From the NCBI RefSeq assembly GCF_900088415.1, contig NZ_FLLQ01000001.1:248001-312000 (forward strand): DNA of 64,000 bases, in the 5' to 3' direction. Made by a program: the position numbers and the translations under genes. The first letter of the stretch is position 1. Every line of letters begins with the position of its first letter. Source of the DNA: Vibrio mediterranei (GTDB taxonomy: Bacteria > Pseudomonadota > Gammaproteobacteria > Enterobacterales > Vibrionaceae). Below, one piece after another: positions 26,272 to 36,152 of the stretch. Below the pieces are notes generated by a model. It ran no database searches. It was not told the DNA's origin and saw only the letters and a list, made by a program, of their open reading frames with translations.

Positions 26272-29200
26272 ATGAGGCAACTTAACTTTTGGAATAATTT
26301 GTCGGTTCAACGTAAAATGGTTTTACTTGTGTTACTACCGATAGCACTGATTATCTTCTTGGCATCTCGTCAGATTTCTACCCTAAACCTCCAACTAAAC
26401 AATCTTGAAAAAGTAGAAGCGCTAGTGCGTTTTTCAGAAATACTCTCTGATACACAGTCGCAGTCAAACAATACGAGGCTAAATAAGACGACGGTTGAGC
26501 TTTCCCCCGTTCTTGATTCTCTCCAGCAGTACGCCGCAAAAATATACGATGTGGAAGATCTAAAACGGATTGATAACATTCTTACTGACTATTTTGAAAC
26601 GATTGAATCAATTAGAGAGAGCCAAGACATAGCGGAGACTAATGAGCTCGTTGATTGGCAAAATGAGAGTTACAAGCAATTACTGTTGTTTGTAGAGAAA
26701 ACGCCATTAACAGCCGTGATCCCACAAGTTGGTGGACATTTGGTATCTGTCGCACAATTAGAGTGGCTAATGTTTTGGGCGGGGGAAGAAATATGGCAGA
26801 TCAATACTTTAGTAAATGACGATCAAACAGATAGTGTTGCGATGCTATCAACAAGAGAATCGATAATTAACTTAGTGCAAAGCCAGCAACTTTTTGTAGA
26901 GAGATTTATCGCGATAAACGCCGATGAAACTCAAGTTAGTTTGTTGCTTAGAGCCTTTTCCAACCCTGCTTTTGAACAAAGCAGGGTTTTTAGAGAGCAG
27001 CTTTTAAATGCTAAGAGTGCAACTGATTTACCTGTAGCTGATATTAAGCTTGGAATGGAAGCGCTAGACTTAAGGCTTAATCTGATTCAGGGCGTGTCCC
27101 AGTCTATTGAAGTACAACTTAGAATTGAAATTCGAGAACTTGTCTCTGGTTTTGAAAAGCAAAGACTATTGTTTTTAACATTAGTTGGCGTTTTAACTAT
27201 CTTGGTGGTGGGCATTGGGATAAGCCTTGCTCATCGTGTAACTCGTAACTTGAGCTTGGTCCTATCGTTCCTAGAGAATGAAAAAAGTATTGGAAACATG
27301 CCGCTTACGGCTCGAATTGGTGGTAAAGACGAATTGAGCCGTTTTGCACGTGAAGTCGAAAGGCTCACGAACGAGCAGCAAGAGAGTCAACGGAAATTAC
27401 TCGAAGCTAAAAACGCGGCCGAGCAGGCGAAAGAGAATGCCATCGAAGCGAGTAAAGCGAAAAGTAGTTTCTTGGCGAACATGTCACACGAAATTCGTAC
27501 TCCTTTAAACGGGGTTATCGGTATATCTGAAGTTTTGTCTGATACGGAGCTGACTGCTACTCAAAAAGATTACGTTGATACAATTGAGACTTCATCCCAA
27601 CTGCTATTAAGCCTAATAAATGACATCCTAGACTTTTCGAAAATTGAATCAGGGATGCTTCAAATCAACCCGCACTCCACCTCTATTCGGGAAACGATTT
27701 ATGACATCGCATCGATCGTGGCACCAAAAGTCAAAGAGAAAGGCATAGAGCTAAACGTTGATATCGACCAGAACGTTCCGTTTCGTGTTCTTGCTGATGA
27801 TCATCGTATGCGTCAAGTGTTAATGAATTTTATGTCTAATGCCGTCAAATTCACTGATAAAGGCAGTGTTACCATAGGGGTACGCTATCAAGGTGAGTCT
27901 AATAATATGGCATCGTTGATGTTTGAAGTTCAGGATTCAGGTATTGGCATCGACAAAGAAAGACAATCTAAAATCTTCGAAGCGTTTGCTCAGGAAGATG
28001 ATTCCACAACGCGACAGTTTGGAGGTACGGGTTTAGGATTAGCGATCAGCACTCAATTGATTGAATTGATGGGAGGGGAAATTCAACTTGATTCTGTGAA
28101 GGGAGTAGGGAGTCGCTTTTACTTTACCTTAGAACTAGCCATTGATGAAAGAGAGTACCAGCACCGAAGTCCATTAGTCTTAGATGAGCTCGTTATTGTT
28201 TGTGATTCATTAGCCTATGAGCGTCGTTTACGTACTGAACTTGGCTTTTATCAGCTGAATATTGCACGGGTTTGCCGTTCAATTCAGGAGGTTGACTTGC
28301 TCAACTCACACAACAAGACCTTATTAATCTATGTTGAAGGCGGAGACGTCAATTCAGATAAGGATGAAACACACTTTGCAGAGATTCAAGCTAATCGAAC
28401 GGCGATATGTTTAATCAGGCAGTTTGCAAGCTCGAATAAGGACTTTGGCAATAACATTAGCGCACTCATTACTTACCCTTTGCTGGGTAATCGACTTTTG
28501 AAATCTCTTGAAGCTTGCTGTCGGACGTTAGATAAAGGGCTAGCTACTCCAAACAGCGACACTCACGCTACCAAACGAGTCAAAGTCCTATTAGTTGAAG
28601 ATAATATCGTGAATCAAAAAGTAGCTAGCTTGCACCTCAACAAAATGGGGCTTGAATATGATGTTGCAAACAACGGCGTAGAAGCTATTGAGCATTACAA
28701 GAAAGATACAAGCTATGCGTTTATTTTGATGGACTGTATGATGCCTATTATGGACGGATTCGAAGCGACAGAAAAAATACGCAGTCACGAATCCGATAAC
28801 CATCTACCTCATACTCCTATTATTGCTTTGACAGCGAGTGTGGTCGATGATGACATTCAGAAATGTTTTGACTCGGGTATGGATGATTATGTACCTAAAC
28901 CCTTCAAAGCCGAAATACTAAAAGAAAAGATCGTATCTGCTATTGAGCTCAAAGGAGCGGTCGATAGTCCTGTTACGCTCGATAACAATACATCGATTGA
29001 ACAGACACTTAAATCTAGGCCAGCACCGGTAGAGACGAAGTCTGTATCTGATGCTCTCTCTTCTGGAAGAGTTTTGTTGGTGGAAGATAATTTAGTTAAT
29101 CAGAAGGTTGCATCACTACATCTCAAAAAAGCCGGTTTTGATTACGTGATAGCAGCTGATGGCCAAGAGGCATTAGAGCTATTTATCAGTCAAGGTAAGT

Positions 29201-29433
29201 TCGATGTCATTTTGATGGACTGCATGATGCCAGTAAAAGATGGCTTTCATGCAACACAGGATATCCGCTCGTACGAGAAAGAGAATGGATTGAACCCAAC
29301 GCCAATAATCGCGTTAACAGCGAGTGTGGTCGATGATGATATTCAGAAGTGTTTTGATGCTGGAATGGATGCGTATGTGCCAAAGCCTGTTCGCAGAGAA
29401 AAACTCCTACATGAAATGAACAACTATCTATAG
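26272..29433 (+). CDS. Hybrid sensor histidine kinase with two tandem receiver domains
   Basis: 1053 residues from ATG 26272 (AAGGG is only one base away; TTG at 26260 adds four residues). TM1 ~17-31, a helical periplasmic domain ~32-298, TM2 ~300-320, a short HAMP-like linker, coiled coil, HisKA with the SHEIRTPLNGV histidine near 406, HATPase with NFMSNAVKF, DSGIGID and GGTGLGLAI, then a degenerate segment, then two receivers near 768-885 and 925-1050. Both receivers keep LMDCMMP aspartates and are about 60% identical. There is no Hpt domain, so relay must go through a separate phosphotransfer protein. The ligand is unknown; no regulator gene is adjacent. Confidence 0.9.
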   Translation: MRQLNFWNNLSVQRKMVLLVLLPIALIIFLASRQISTLNLQLNNLEKVEALVRFSEILSDTQSQSNNTRLNKTTVELSPVLDSLQQYAAKIYDVEDLKRIDNILTDYFETIESIRESQDIAETNELVDWQNESYKQLLLFVEKTPLTAVIPQVGGHLVSVAQLEWLMFWAGEEIWQINTLVNDDQTDSVAMLSTRESIINLVQSQQLFVERFIAINADETQVSLLLRAFSNPAFEQSRVFREQLLNAKSATDLPVADIKLGMEALDLRLNLIQGVSQSIEVQLRIEIRELVSGFEKQRLLFLTLVGVLTILVVGIGISLAHRVTRNLSLVLSFLENEKSIGNMPLTARIGGKDELSRFAREVERLTNEQQESQRKLLEAKNAAEQAKENAIEASKAKSSFLANMSHEIRTPLNGVIGISEVLSDTELTATQKDYVDTIETSSQLLLSLINDILDFSKIESGMLQINPHSTSIRETIYDIASIVAPKVKEKGIELNVDIDQNVPFRVLADDHRMRQVLMNFMSNAVKFTDKGSVTIGVRYQGESNNMASLMFEVQDSGIGIDKERQSKIFEAFAQEDDSTTRQFGGTGLGLAISTQLIELMGGEIQLDSVKGVGSRFYFTLELAIDEREYQHRSPLVLDELVIVCDSLAYERRLRTELGFYQLNIARVCRSIQEVDLLNSHNKTLLIYVEGGDVNSDKDETHFAEIQANRTAICLIRQFASSNKDFGNNISALITYPLLGNRLLKSLEACCRTLDKGLATPNSDTHATKRVKVLLVEDNIVNQKVASLHLNKMGLEYDVANNGVEAIEHYKKDTSYAFILMDCMMPIMDGFEATEKIRSHESDNHLPHTPIIALTASVVDDDIQKCFDSGMDDYVPKPFKAEILKEKIVSAIELKGAVDSPVTLDNNTSIEQTLKSRPAPVETKSVSDALSSGRVLLVEDNLVNQKVASLHLKKAGFDYVIAADGQEALELFISQGKFDVILMDCMMPVKDGFHATQDIRSYEKENGLNPTPIIALTASVVDDDIQKCFDAGMDAYVPKPVRREKLLHEMNNYL

Positions 29434-29593
29434 ATTCTCCAGGCTCAGTCTTTTTAACAATGGTACTGCCGCAGCAAATATAGTGTCTCGAAAGATAGCA
29501 TTGGTATTGTACTATTAGAGAAGTGCATACTTTGCTCGCTTGCTTAGGTGAACCGTCGCCACGAAACACCTACTATGAAGCAACCTAAATTAC

Positions 29594-30520
29594 GTGAGTG
29601 TTTCGATGCTACTTATTTCGATTTCTATTCTTATATTTGCCGTTCTATTATTACCCATTATGCGTAACAAAGAGAAATGTTACCTCGACCAGTATAGCCG
29701 GGCCCTAGTTCCTGGAAGAGTTACCAAACTATCAGAGGGTTATGTTCACTATGAATTACAAGGTGACGAAAGTGGCGACGTAGTGGTTCTGATTCATGGT
29801 TTCTCTGCACCTTCATATATGTGGGAAAAAAACGTCTCTGCACTTGTTGATGCTGGCTACAGAGTACTCACATTTGATTTGTATGGACGCGGTTTTAGTG
29901 ACCGACCCAATACAACGTATGATCGCCTGTTATTCGTTAACCAGATAGAAGATCTAACGCAGGCAGTTGTGCCGACGGATAAATTTCACTTGATTGGCTT
30001 GTCTATGGGAGGCGCAATAGTATCGGCCTACGCATCAACATTCCCACACAAAGTACTGAGTGTGGGTTACATTGCGCCGTTTAATCAGCCTATTGATCTT
30101 GGGCCATTGACATTACCAGTTATTGGCAAATGGCTTGGTTATAGTTTCTTTATTCCCAAACTTGCCGCTAATCAACTGAATGATTTAGTCTATCCGGAAA
30201 AACAGCCTAATTGGGAAAAAAGATTCGCAGAACAGATGCAATACAAAGGTTTCAGAAGAGCCATTATTGATACGGCTAATAACCTAATTTCCACAGATCC
30301 TAGCGAAGATTATAAAGTAGTCGGACTAAGTGGCATAAACAAGTTGGTCATTTGGGGTGACCAAGACAAAGTAATACCGGTTAAAGATGCTAGCAGGGTA
30401 GTTAATATGTTGGGTGAAAACACAACCTTAGTGTTATTGAAGAATGCTGGTCACGTATTGCAGTTTGAAGCAGCGGAGCAAGTGAATGTTGCACTGTTGG
30501 AACATCTAGCTCGGACTTAA
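29594..30520 (+). CDS. Alpha/beta hydrolase, membrane-anchored
   Basis: 308 residues from GTG 29594; ATG 29606 would drop four residues. An N-terminal hydrophobic helix (~3-22, LLISISILIFAVLLLP) anchors it. The hydrolase fold follows: VVVLIHGFSAP oxyanion loop near 62-72, nucleophile Ser in GLSMGG near 136-141, acidic residue in WGDQDKV and His in NAGHVLQFE. The catalytic triad is complete. Substrate unknown; the sequence is of the general esterase/haloperoxidase-like group. It converges with mgsA. Confidence 0.8.
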   Translation: MSVSMLLISISILIFAVLLLPIMRNKEKCYLDQYSRALVPGRVTKLSEGYVHYELQGDESGDVVVLIHGFSAPSYMWEKNVSALVDAGYRVLTFDLYGRGFSDRPNTTYDRLLFVNQIEDLTQAVVPTDKFHLIGLSMGGAIVSAYASTFPHKVLSVGYIAPFNQPIDLGPLTLPVIGKWLGYSFFIPKLAANQLNDLVYPEKQPNWEKRFAEQMQYKGFRRAIIDTANNLISTDPSEDYKVVGLSGINKLVIWGDQDKVIPVKDASRVVNMLGENTTLVLLKNAGHVLQFEAAEQVNVALLEHLART

Positions 30521-30569
30521 AGTCGCAAATTGACAGCGCCAGCAAGTAACTGGCGCTTTGCTTGAGTAC

Positions 30570-31025
30570 CTAGACTCGCTCTGCTAGATATGCATCGTAA
30601 TCTGGGACTTCGATTTCAACTTCTTGCTCTAGAAGGTTCGACTCAAACAGGAAGTTGGCCGTTGCACGGTTTGTAGCTACAGGGATATTCCAAACACTAG
30701 CGATACGCAGTAGAGCTTTTACATCAGGATCATGCGGCACCGCGTTTAGTGGATCCCAGAAGAAAATCAGCATGTCTAGTTTACCTTCAGAGATCAACGC
30801 ACCGATTTGTTGGTCGCCACCCATTGGGCCACTAATCATACTTTTGATTGCCAAGCCGGTCTCTTTACTTAACATGTGACCAGTAGTGCCGGTCGCATAG
30901 AGAAAGTGACCTTGTAACTTCTCTTTGTTCTCTTGTACCCAGCGCAGCAATTCTGGTTTGTAATGGTCATGTGCGACCAGTGCAATATGTTTATGTGCAG
31001 GCATGGTACGAATGGTTTTTTGCAT
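30570..31025 (-). CDS. mgsA: Methylglyoxal synthase
   Basis: 151 residues from the ATG at 31025, which has AGGA ten bases upstream; a TTG three codons earlier is less likely. Active-site residues of the E. coli enzyme are all present at the same numbers: His19, Asp71 in GGDQQ, His98 and Asp101 in VPHDPD, and the TGTTG phosphate loop. It converts dihydroxyacetone phosphate to methylglyoxal plus phosphate, relieving sugar-phosphate build-up when phosphate is short. A 13-bp inverted repeat sits in its upstream region. Confidence 0.94.
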   Translation of the reverse strand: MQKTIRTMPAHKHIALVAHDHYKPELLRWVQENKEKLQGHFLYATGTTGHMLSKETGLAIKSMISGPMGGDQQIGALISEGKLDMLIFFWDPLNAVPHDPDVKALLRIASVWNIPVATNRATANFLFESNLLEQEVEIEVPDYDAYLAERV

Positions 31026-31053
31026 TTGACTCAATTCCTAAGTGTTTATCTTC

Positions 31054-31096
31054 CAATTCCAATAACCAAGTATTGTCACATTCGTTATTGGAATTG
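31054..31096. repeat. 13-bp perfect inverted repeat upstream of mgsA
   Basis: CAATTCCAATAAC (31054-31066) and GTTATTGGAATTG (31084-31096) are separated by 17 bases, 29-71 bases upstream of the mgsA start. There is no T tract in either direction, so it is more likely an operator or leader hairpin than a terminator. Confidence 0.55.
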
Positions 31097-31170
31097 AAAG
31101 GTATCAAGATACTTTGATGTTAATAGTTGTATTACTCAGTATCAATGAAGATAGCTGATATCTGTGACAG

Positions 31171-32163
31171 TTAATCTCCTTGGACTGAGAAGACAGGTCG
31201 GTAGCCTGTAGGAGATAGTGATTTTTCAATCGCTAGACTCGATAAGTGTGTCGGTGAAAGTACTTCAATACTCGGTGCTTGGTCTTTTTGAAATGGAATA
31301 CCTCTCAAGTAAGAAGTGGCTTGGAGCAATGAGAGGCGACCTTGTTCAACCATTTTGTCTGTTGGAGCTAGTTGAACTTTATCTCGCAGTAACCCACGGT
31401 AAACACCGTGACTGAGGTAGATGGACAAAAGCTCAATACTATCTTCTTTCCCAGAACTTCGTAGTTCACTGATTGCTGCTTCAATCGCAACAGCGCTCCC
31501 AACAATATAGGCAAGACTATCGTGGTCCTCTATAACCTTTTGAACCAAGTTACGCTGTAACTCTTTGTCATTGTCAGCCCATAGAGTTTCTACTACATTG
31601 ATGTCGCTATCTTTGATAGCTTCGAGAAACCCAAGAATGACGGGCTTCGTGCCACCACTAGAGCGAGGACCAGGTAGCAATGCTACAGGGGTGTTTCCTG
31701 AGCCCTTGGGGTGTTTCTTGGCAAGATAATCTCCAACTCTGTAACCCATCCAATACCAATCAACGCCAACCACGCCTTTCACGTGTTTAGATTGTTGTTT
31801 GTCGACGACAAGGTGATTAACGGTTGCAAAAACTGGTACATCACCTGTATAGACCGATAAATCGTGTGTGAATGCGGTAGGCGAGACGGTGCCCAGTATA
31901 ATGGCATCCGCGTTCCATTGACGACAAGCGCTTAACTGAGCCCTTTGTTTATCAATATTAGGGTAGCCACCAGACTCTAACACTTTCAACTCTACTTTTT
32001 GCTCTTTGGCTTCTTGAACCATGCCGTAGTTAACGGATAGCCAATAGGAATCTTTGAGGTGAGGATAAATTGCACAGATCTTTTCTTGAGACGCGATGGC
32101 TTGCGAGCTAGAAATGAGCAAGGCAGCAGAGAAAATGGAATGGAATATGTTTTTTTTTGACAT
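31171..32163 (-). CDS. torT: TorT-like periplasmic TMAO-sensing protein
   Basis: 330 residues with a signal peptide (cut near residue 24). The rest is a periplasmic sugar-binding-protein fold: AIYPHLKDSYWLSVNYG at the start of the mature part, GGYPNIDKQRAQL and GVVGVDWYWMGYRVGDYLA are TorT signatures. In E. coli TorT binds trimethylamine N-oxide and signals to TorS across the periplasm. Here it is divergent from torS with start codons 92 bases apart, or overlapping if torS used its earliest TTG. torR and a TMAO reductase are not in the window. Confidence 0.88.
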   Translation of the reverse strand: MSKKNIFHSIFSAALLISSSQAIASQEKICAIYPHLKDSYWLSVNYGMVQEAKEQKVELKVLESGGYPNIDKQRAQLSACRQWNADAIILGTVSPTAFTHDLSVYTGDVPVFATVNHLVVDKQQSKHVKGVVGVDWYWMGYRVGDYLAKKHPKGSGNTPVALLPGPRSSGGTKPVILGFLEAIKDSDINVVETLWADNDKELQRNLVQKVIEDHDSLAYIVGSAVAIEAAISELRSSGKEDSIELLSIYLSHGVYRGLLRDKVQLAPTDKMVEQGRLSLLQATSYLRGIPFQKDQAPSIEVLSPTHLSSLAIEKSLSPTGYRPVFSVQGD

Positions 32164-32255
32164 TGGTTAATCGTTTAGTGGCATCTCTATCTTCAACACT
32201 GCAAAATATAGCGTACTATCAAAGAGTAAAGAAGTGGATTCTGCCGGAGTGGTTA

Positions 32256-35177
32256 ATGTTACTCGCTAAAGCCAGTATTGGCCGTAAATTATTATTCTCG
32301 TTTCTTGTTATGGCGATGTTGGTTCTGTTATCAACGGCTATCGGTGTATCAGGGTTCTCTTTTGTTGCTAAAACAGAGCGCAATGTAGTCGATACCGCTA
32401 TTCCTTCAATGCTCGAAGCGCGTGAAGTATCAGAGTTGAGTACTCGTATCATCGCTTCTGTCCAAACCTTGTCTAATGCGAAAACCAAAGAACAACACCA
32501 AGAAGCCGGCAAGGTGTTATTTTCACGTTTGGAAGCGCTCCTCACTCATATAAAAACGTTAGGTTCAGACTCATTTGATTCGCAATTGCTCAACGAGCTT
32601 GAGAACTATGTCCAATCAATTATTGATAGTCTTGTCGAGCTTGGAGTTGCTGTGGAGCAATCTATTACATTGGATCAGTCTATTGATGATGAAGTCGAGC
32701 TTCTAAGAGTAAAAGCAGAAGAACTCGAGCAGCTAACGCGCACTCAGGTTCTTAACACCAGTACTATCGCCGTTGCGAACGTCACTCACATATATCGCTT
32801 ACTGGAGCAAGAAAATAAAGCCGATGCCCTAGATGCGCTAGACAGTTTGGTAGAAGTCGACCTTGACTTGTCGGAACGATTACATGAGTTGCACTTATTG
32901 GCTTTTAAGACTCTAAATCAAATTGAGGAGAGTCGTACAGTTTCAGATCTCGGCCGAATTGAAGAACTGCAGAAGGACTACCAAAACAACATCAGTATTA
33001 TGACAAGACGAGTCAAAGGGGTTGAAGACCCAGCTCGTTCTAAGCAAATGAGTGAGCTTTTGGCTGAACTATCTCAAGGAAAGCGCGTTTTCTCATTACT
33101 TACTCAGAAACACAATGTTAGACAACGCTCTAAGACGTTAATGCAAGAGACCCTAGAACAGTTTACGTCGTTAAACTCCACGGCGTCTAAGTTGGTCGAT
33201 CAATCAAATGCGGCGACCACGAAAGCAGTGGCTGAGCTATCTTCGACATTAAGTTTTGCGCAATGGACGTTAACTCTTTTATCTATTGCAGGTTTTGTCG
33301 TTGTTGTTTTGATTGTATGGCGAGTGGTTTATGTGTCCGTAGTGAAACGTCTAGGTGAATACTCATCAGCACTACTTTCCATTGCTAAAGGCCAGTTAAA
33401 GGTGGATGTCACCGTCAAGGGTAATGATGAACTTGCTCATATGGGACAAGCCATCATCACCGCTCGCAATACTGCTCAGGCACTCAAAGTGGTTGCTGAG
33501 GCCGAAGCAGCGGCAAAAAGAGAGCTTCAAGAGCACAAAGAACATCTTGAAGAGATAGTAGCGGATCGAACGTTACAACTTCAGAAGAGTAATGAACGAT
33601 TAAATCAAGAAGTTCTTAACCACGCTAAAGCGAGAAATGCTGCGGAACAGGCCAACCGCGCTAAATCAGCATTCTTGGCGACAATGAGTCACGAAATACG
33701 CACTCCTATGAATGGAGTTCTAGGTACAGCGGCTTTAATGGAAGAGACACCACTAAACAACCAGCAACAGAAGTTTCTGGATGTCATTAATCGAAGTGGT
33801 CAGAACCTGCTTGCGATTCTCAATGATGTGCTCGATTACTCTAAAATAGAAGCAGGGCATTTAGAAATCAGAAATAAGCCGTTTGATCTTTATCGTATGA
33901 TCCAAGACTGCTATCAACTTATGTTAGGCAAAGCGTTAGAGAAAGGTCTCGACTTTAAATTTCATATCGAAAGTGACGTGTCTGATGTCTATTGTGGCGA
34001 TGTAACTCGATTAAGCCAAGTGCTTAATAATCTCGTTGGTAATGCTATTAAGTTTACACCTTCCGGCCAAGTGGATATATACGTCTCACTCGATCCAGAT
34101 GACGAAACGTGTGTCATGATTGAGGTCTCAGATACAGGAGTTGGTATCAGCCCTGAGGATCAGCTCAATCTATTTGACGCATTTACTCAAGCTGAAAATG
34201 GGTATTCGACTGCAGGCGGCACTGGGCTTGGCTTAGCGATCAGCCAAAAATTGGTCAAAGCGATGAATGGGGCAATTTACGTTGACTCCTACTTAGAAGA
34301 AGGTAGCCGCTTTTGGTTTGTTGTTCCACTGGAGCAATGCACTATAGATAAACAAGAAATAATCCAACCGCTTGGTATCACTAAAACGGTAAATGGCCGC
34401 ATCCTGTTGATTGAAGATAATGCAGTTAACGCAATGGTGGCTGAAGGCTTTTTAATGAATATGGGACACCATGTCATTTGCGCTGAAAGTGGCCATGATG
34501 CAAAACATATTTTTTCTCATAACGACTTTGATATCGTCCTAGTTGATATCAACCTTCCTGACTGCAATGGCGTTGACCTAATGCATCAACTTCGTGAAAT
34601 CGAAGATTCTCAAGCACAAAAACATCATGCGCCTATGATCGCCGTTTCTGCTCACGTATTTAGTGAGGAAGTTGAGAGCTACTTAGAAGCAGGTTTTGAT
34701 GGCTACCTTCCGAAACCCGTAGATAGGGAAGCGTTAAAAGAGATGATACAAACGAAGTTAAAAGGCCGCGATTTCGAAATGAAAAATGAAGAACATGTAA
34801 TTTCTACTCATGAAGAACCTGCTATTGAACAAACGGGTATTATCGATCCTAGTGTTATTGAGGCAGACATCAAAGTGCTAGGAATCGAAAGAATGGCCAA
34901 GATTGTAGACGCATTTACTCGTACAAGTGAGCAGACATTACACGAGTTAGAACAAGCAGCACAAATTGATAATGCTAAAGATATTAAGGCGTTAGCCCAC
35001 AAAATGAAGGGCTCTGCAGGCTCTCTTGGCTTAAGTAGACTTTTTGAAATCTGTTTATCCATCGAATCTTCAGAAGATCAACTTGGACGATATTTAGAAC
35101 TGCTGGAACCTTTGGTTGCGGCTCAGAGAATGTCCGTAGACTCACTGATAGCAGTACTGGATAAATATACAGACTGA
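32256..35177 (+). CDS. torS: TorS-like hybrid sensor kinase
   Basis: 973 residues from the ATG at 32256, chosen because GGAG lies six bases upstream and TM1 begins a few residues later; the open frame extends to a TTG at 32157 inside the torT start. TM1 ~12-35, helical periplasmic TorS sensor ~36-338, TM2 ~340-365, HAMP, coiled coil, HisKA with ATMSHEIRTPMNG, HATPase with NNLVGNAIKF and GGTGLGLAI, receiver with LVDINLPD, and a C-terminal Hpt domain with AHKMKGSAGSLG. This full relay layout is that of TorS. The output regulator TorR must be elsewhere. Confidence 0.9.
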   Translation: MLLAKASIGRKLLFSFLVMAMLVLLSTAIGVSGFSFVAKTERNVVDTAIPSMLEAREVSELSTRIIASVQTLSNAKTKEQHQEAGKVLFSRLEALLTHIKTLGSDSFDSQLLNELENYVQSIIDSLVELGVAVEQSITLDQSIDDEVELLRVKAEELEQLTRTQVLNTSTIAVANVTHIYRLLEQENKADALDALDSLVEVDLDLSERLHELHLLAFKTLNQIEESRTVSDLGRIEELQKDYQNNISIMTRRVKGVEDPARSKQMSELLAELSQGKRVFSLLTQKHNVRQRSKTLMQETLEQFTSLNSTASKLVDQSNAATTKAVAELSSTLSFAQWTLTLLSIAGFVVVVLIVWRVVYVSVVKRLGEYSSALLSIAKGQLKVDVTVKGNDELAHMGQAIITARNTAQALKVVAEAEAAAKRELQEHKEHLEEIVADRTLQLQKSNERLNQEVLNHAKARNAAEQANRAKSAFLATMSHEIRTPMNGVLGTAALMEETPLNNQQQKFLDVINRSGQNLLAILNDVLDYSKIEAGHLEIRNKPFDLYRMIQDCYQLMLGKALEKGLDFKFHIESDVSDVYCGDVTRLSQVLNNLVGNAIKFTPSGQVDIYVSLDPDDETCVMIEVSDTGVGISPEDQLNLFDAFTQAENGYSTAGGTGLGLAISQKLVKAMNGAIYVDSYLEEGSRFWFVVPLEQCTIDKQEIIQPLGITKTVNGRILLIEDNAVNAMVAEGFLMNMGHHVICAESGHDAKHIFSHNDFDIVLVDINLPDCNGVDLMHQLREIEDSQAQKHHAPMIAVSAHVFSEEVESYLEAGFDGYLPKPVDREALKEMIQTKLKGRDFEMKNEEHVISTHEEPAIEQTGIIDPSVIEADIKVLGIERMAKIVDAFTRTSEQTLHELEQAAQIDNAKDIKALAHKMKGSAGSLGLSRLFEICLSIESSEDQLGRYLELLEPLVAAQRMSVDSLIAVLDKYTD

Positions 35178-35251
35178 ACCAAAAGGTGACTACTTGCTGA
35201 TATTGACATATAATTGACGTCATATCATGTCATTAATTTGTCGAGGTGCCA

Positions 35252-35605
35252 ATGTTGAGTTTACAACGTGAAGGGTTAGAAGATCCCAAACTATGGGCCA
35301 ACGCGTTTTACACGACAGTTGATCATATCGCTTTATTTGTGGACTTACCTGTTCAGTCATTAAAACGAGTGGACCGCATAAAGCAAGCGAGAATTCAAAC
35401 CCGTCTTTTAGAGGTCCATGCACTTTTAAGAAGGGTTCAACCTTGGTTTTCGAGTGAGCAAGCGGCTTGGTCATGGTTTATTGGAGAACCGATCGCCTCG
35501 TTTGGTAGATTGACGCCTTCGGAGATCATTAAGCAGTATAAAGCTGACGGTGTAGTCGCACTGAACGATTATATTACAGCAAAAGAAATGGGTTCTTTTG
35601 AGTGA
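35252..35605 (+). CDS. Xre/MbcA/ParS-type antitoxin (DUF2384)
   Basis: 117 residues from the ATG at 35252 (GAGGTG immediately upstream; the GTG at 35246 lies within that site). The C-terminal ~55 residues are the toxin-binding DUF2384 domain (AWSWFIGEPIASFGRLTPSE). The N-terminal half contains a degenerate helix-turn-helix (ALFVDLPVQSLKRVDRI). It overlaps the RES toxin gene by four bases (GTGA), the usual arrangement. A TTGACA and TGACGTCA palindrome lie just upstream (35203-35222) and could be promoter and operator for autoregulation. Confidence 0.88.
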   Translation: MLSLQREGLEDPKLWANAFYTTVDHIALFVDLPVQSLKRVDRIKQARIQTRLLEVHALLRRVQPWFSSEQAAWSWFIGEPIASFGRLTPSEIIKQYKADGVVALNDYITAKEMGSFE

Positions 35606-36147
35606 TTTTGAGTCAAACCAACCCATTGATATCCAGCCTGCTTTCTGCACCTTTAACTAGGTATCAAGGCGTTTGTTATCGAATGCACAACCCCGTTTGG
35701 GCATGGTCTCCACTGAGTACTGAAGGGGCTGCGCGCGTGGGTGGGCGATTCAATCCTAAGGGATCACCAGCACTTTACTTAAGTTTGAAGCCGGAAACGT
35801 GTATTGCCGAGGTAGCTGGTGGCGCATCAACACGTTTGCTCGATCCGATGACGCTATGCTCATACCATATCGACATAAATGGAGTACTCGATTTACGTTT
35901 ATATTATCAAGAGTTCTCTCCTGGTTGGCGACTTGAGCTGTTGAAGAAAAAACAGCCTTTGGGCTGGGCTCTATATCAAGCACTTCAACAACGTCCTGAG
36001 GTTAGAGCTTTATTAGTACCTAGCTATCAAATGGTAGGCGAGTATAACTTGGTCGCGTTTCGTTGGGAGGATGGTGAAATCACCTTATATGATCCGGATG
36101 GGCGTCTCGCTGCGGTGTATGGTGATCAGCTCACTATTAAATCATGA
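35602..36147 (+). CDS. RES-domain toxin
   Basis: 181 residues starting with GTG overlapped by the antitoxin stop. The RES family motifs are intact: YRMHNPVWAWSPLS with the conserved Arg, GGRFNPKGSPALYLS, the Glu in TCIAEVAGG and the VAFRW-type C-terminal strand. Characterised RES toxins either degrade NAD+ or ADP-ribosylate phosphoribosyl pyrophosphate synthetase, in both cases arresting growth. Which activity applies here cannot be read from the sequence. With the preceding gene it forms a type II toxin-antitoxin module. Confidence 0.9.
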   Translation: MILSQTNPLISSLLSAPLTRYQGVCYRMHNPVWAWSPLSTEGAARVGGRFNPKGSPALYLSLKPETCIAEVAGGASTRLLDPMTLCSYHIDINGVLDLRLYYQEFSPGWRLELLKKKQPLGWALYQALQQRPEVRALLVPSYQMVGEYNLVAFRWEDGEITLYDPDGRLAAVYGDQLTIKS

Positions 36148-36152
36148 AACAG

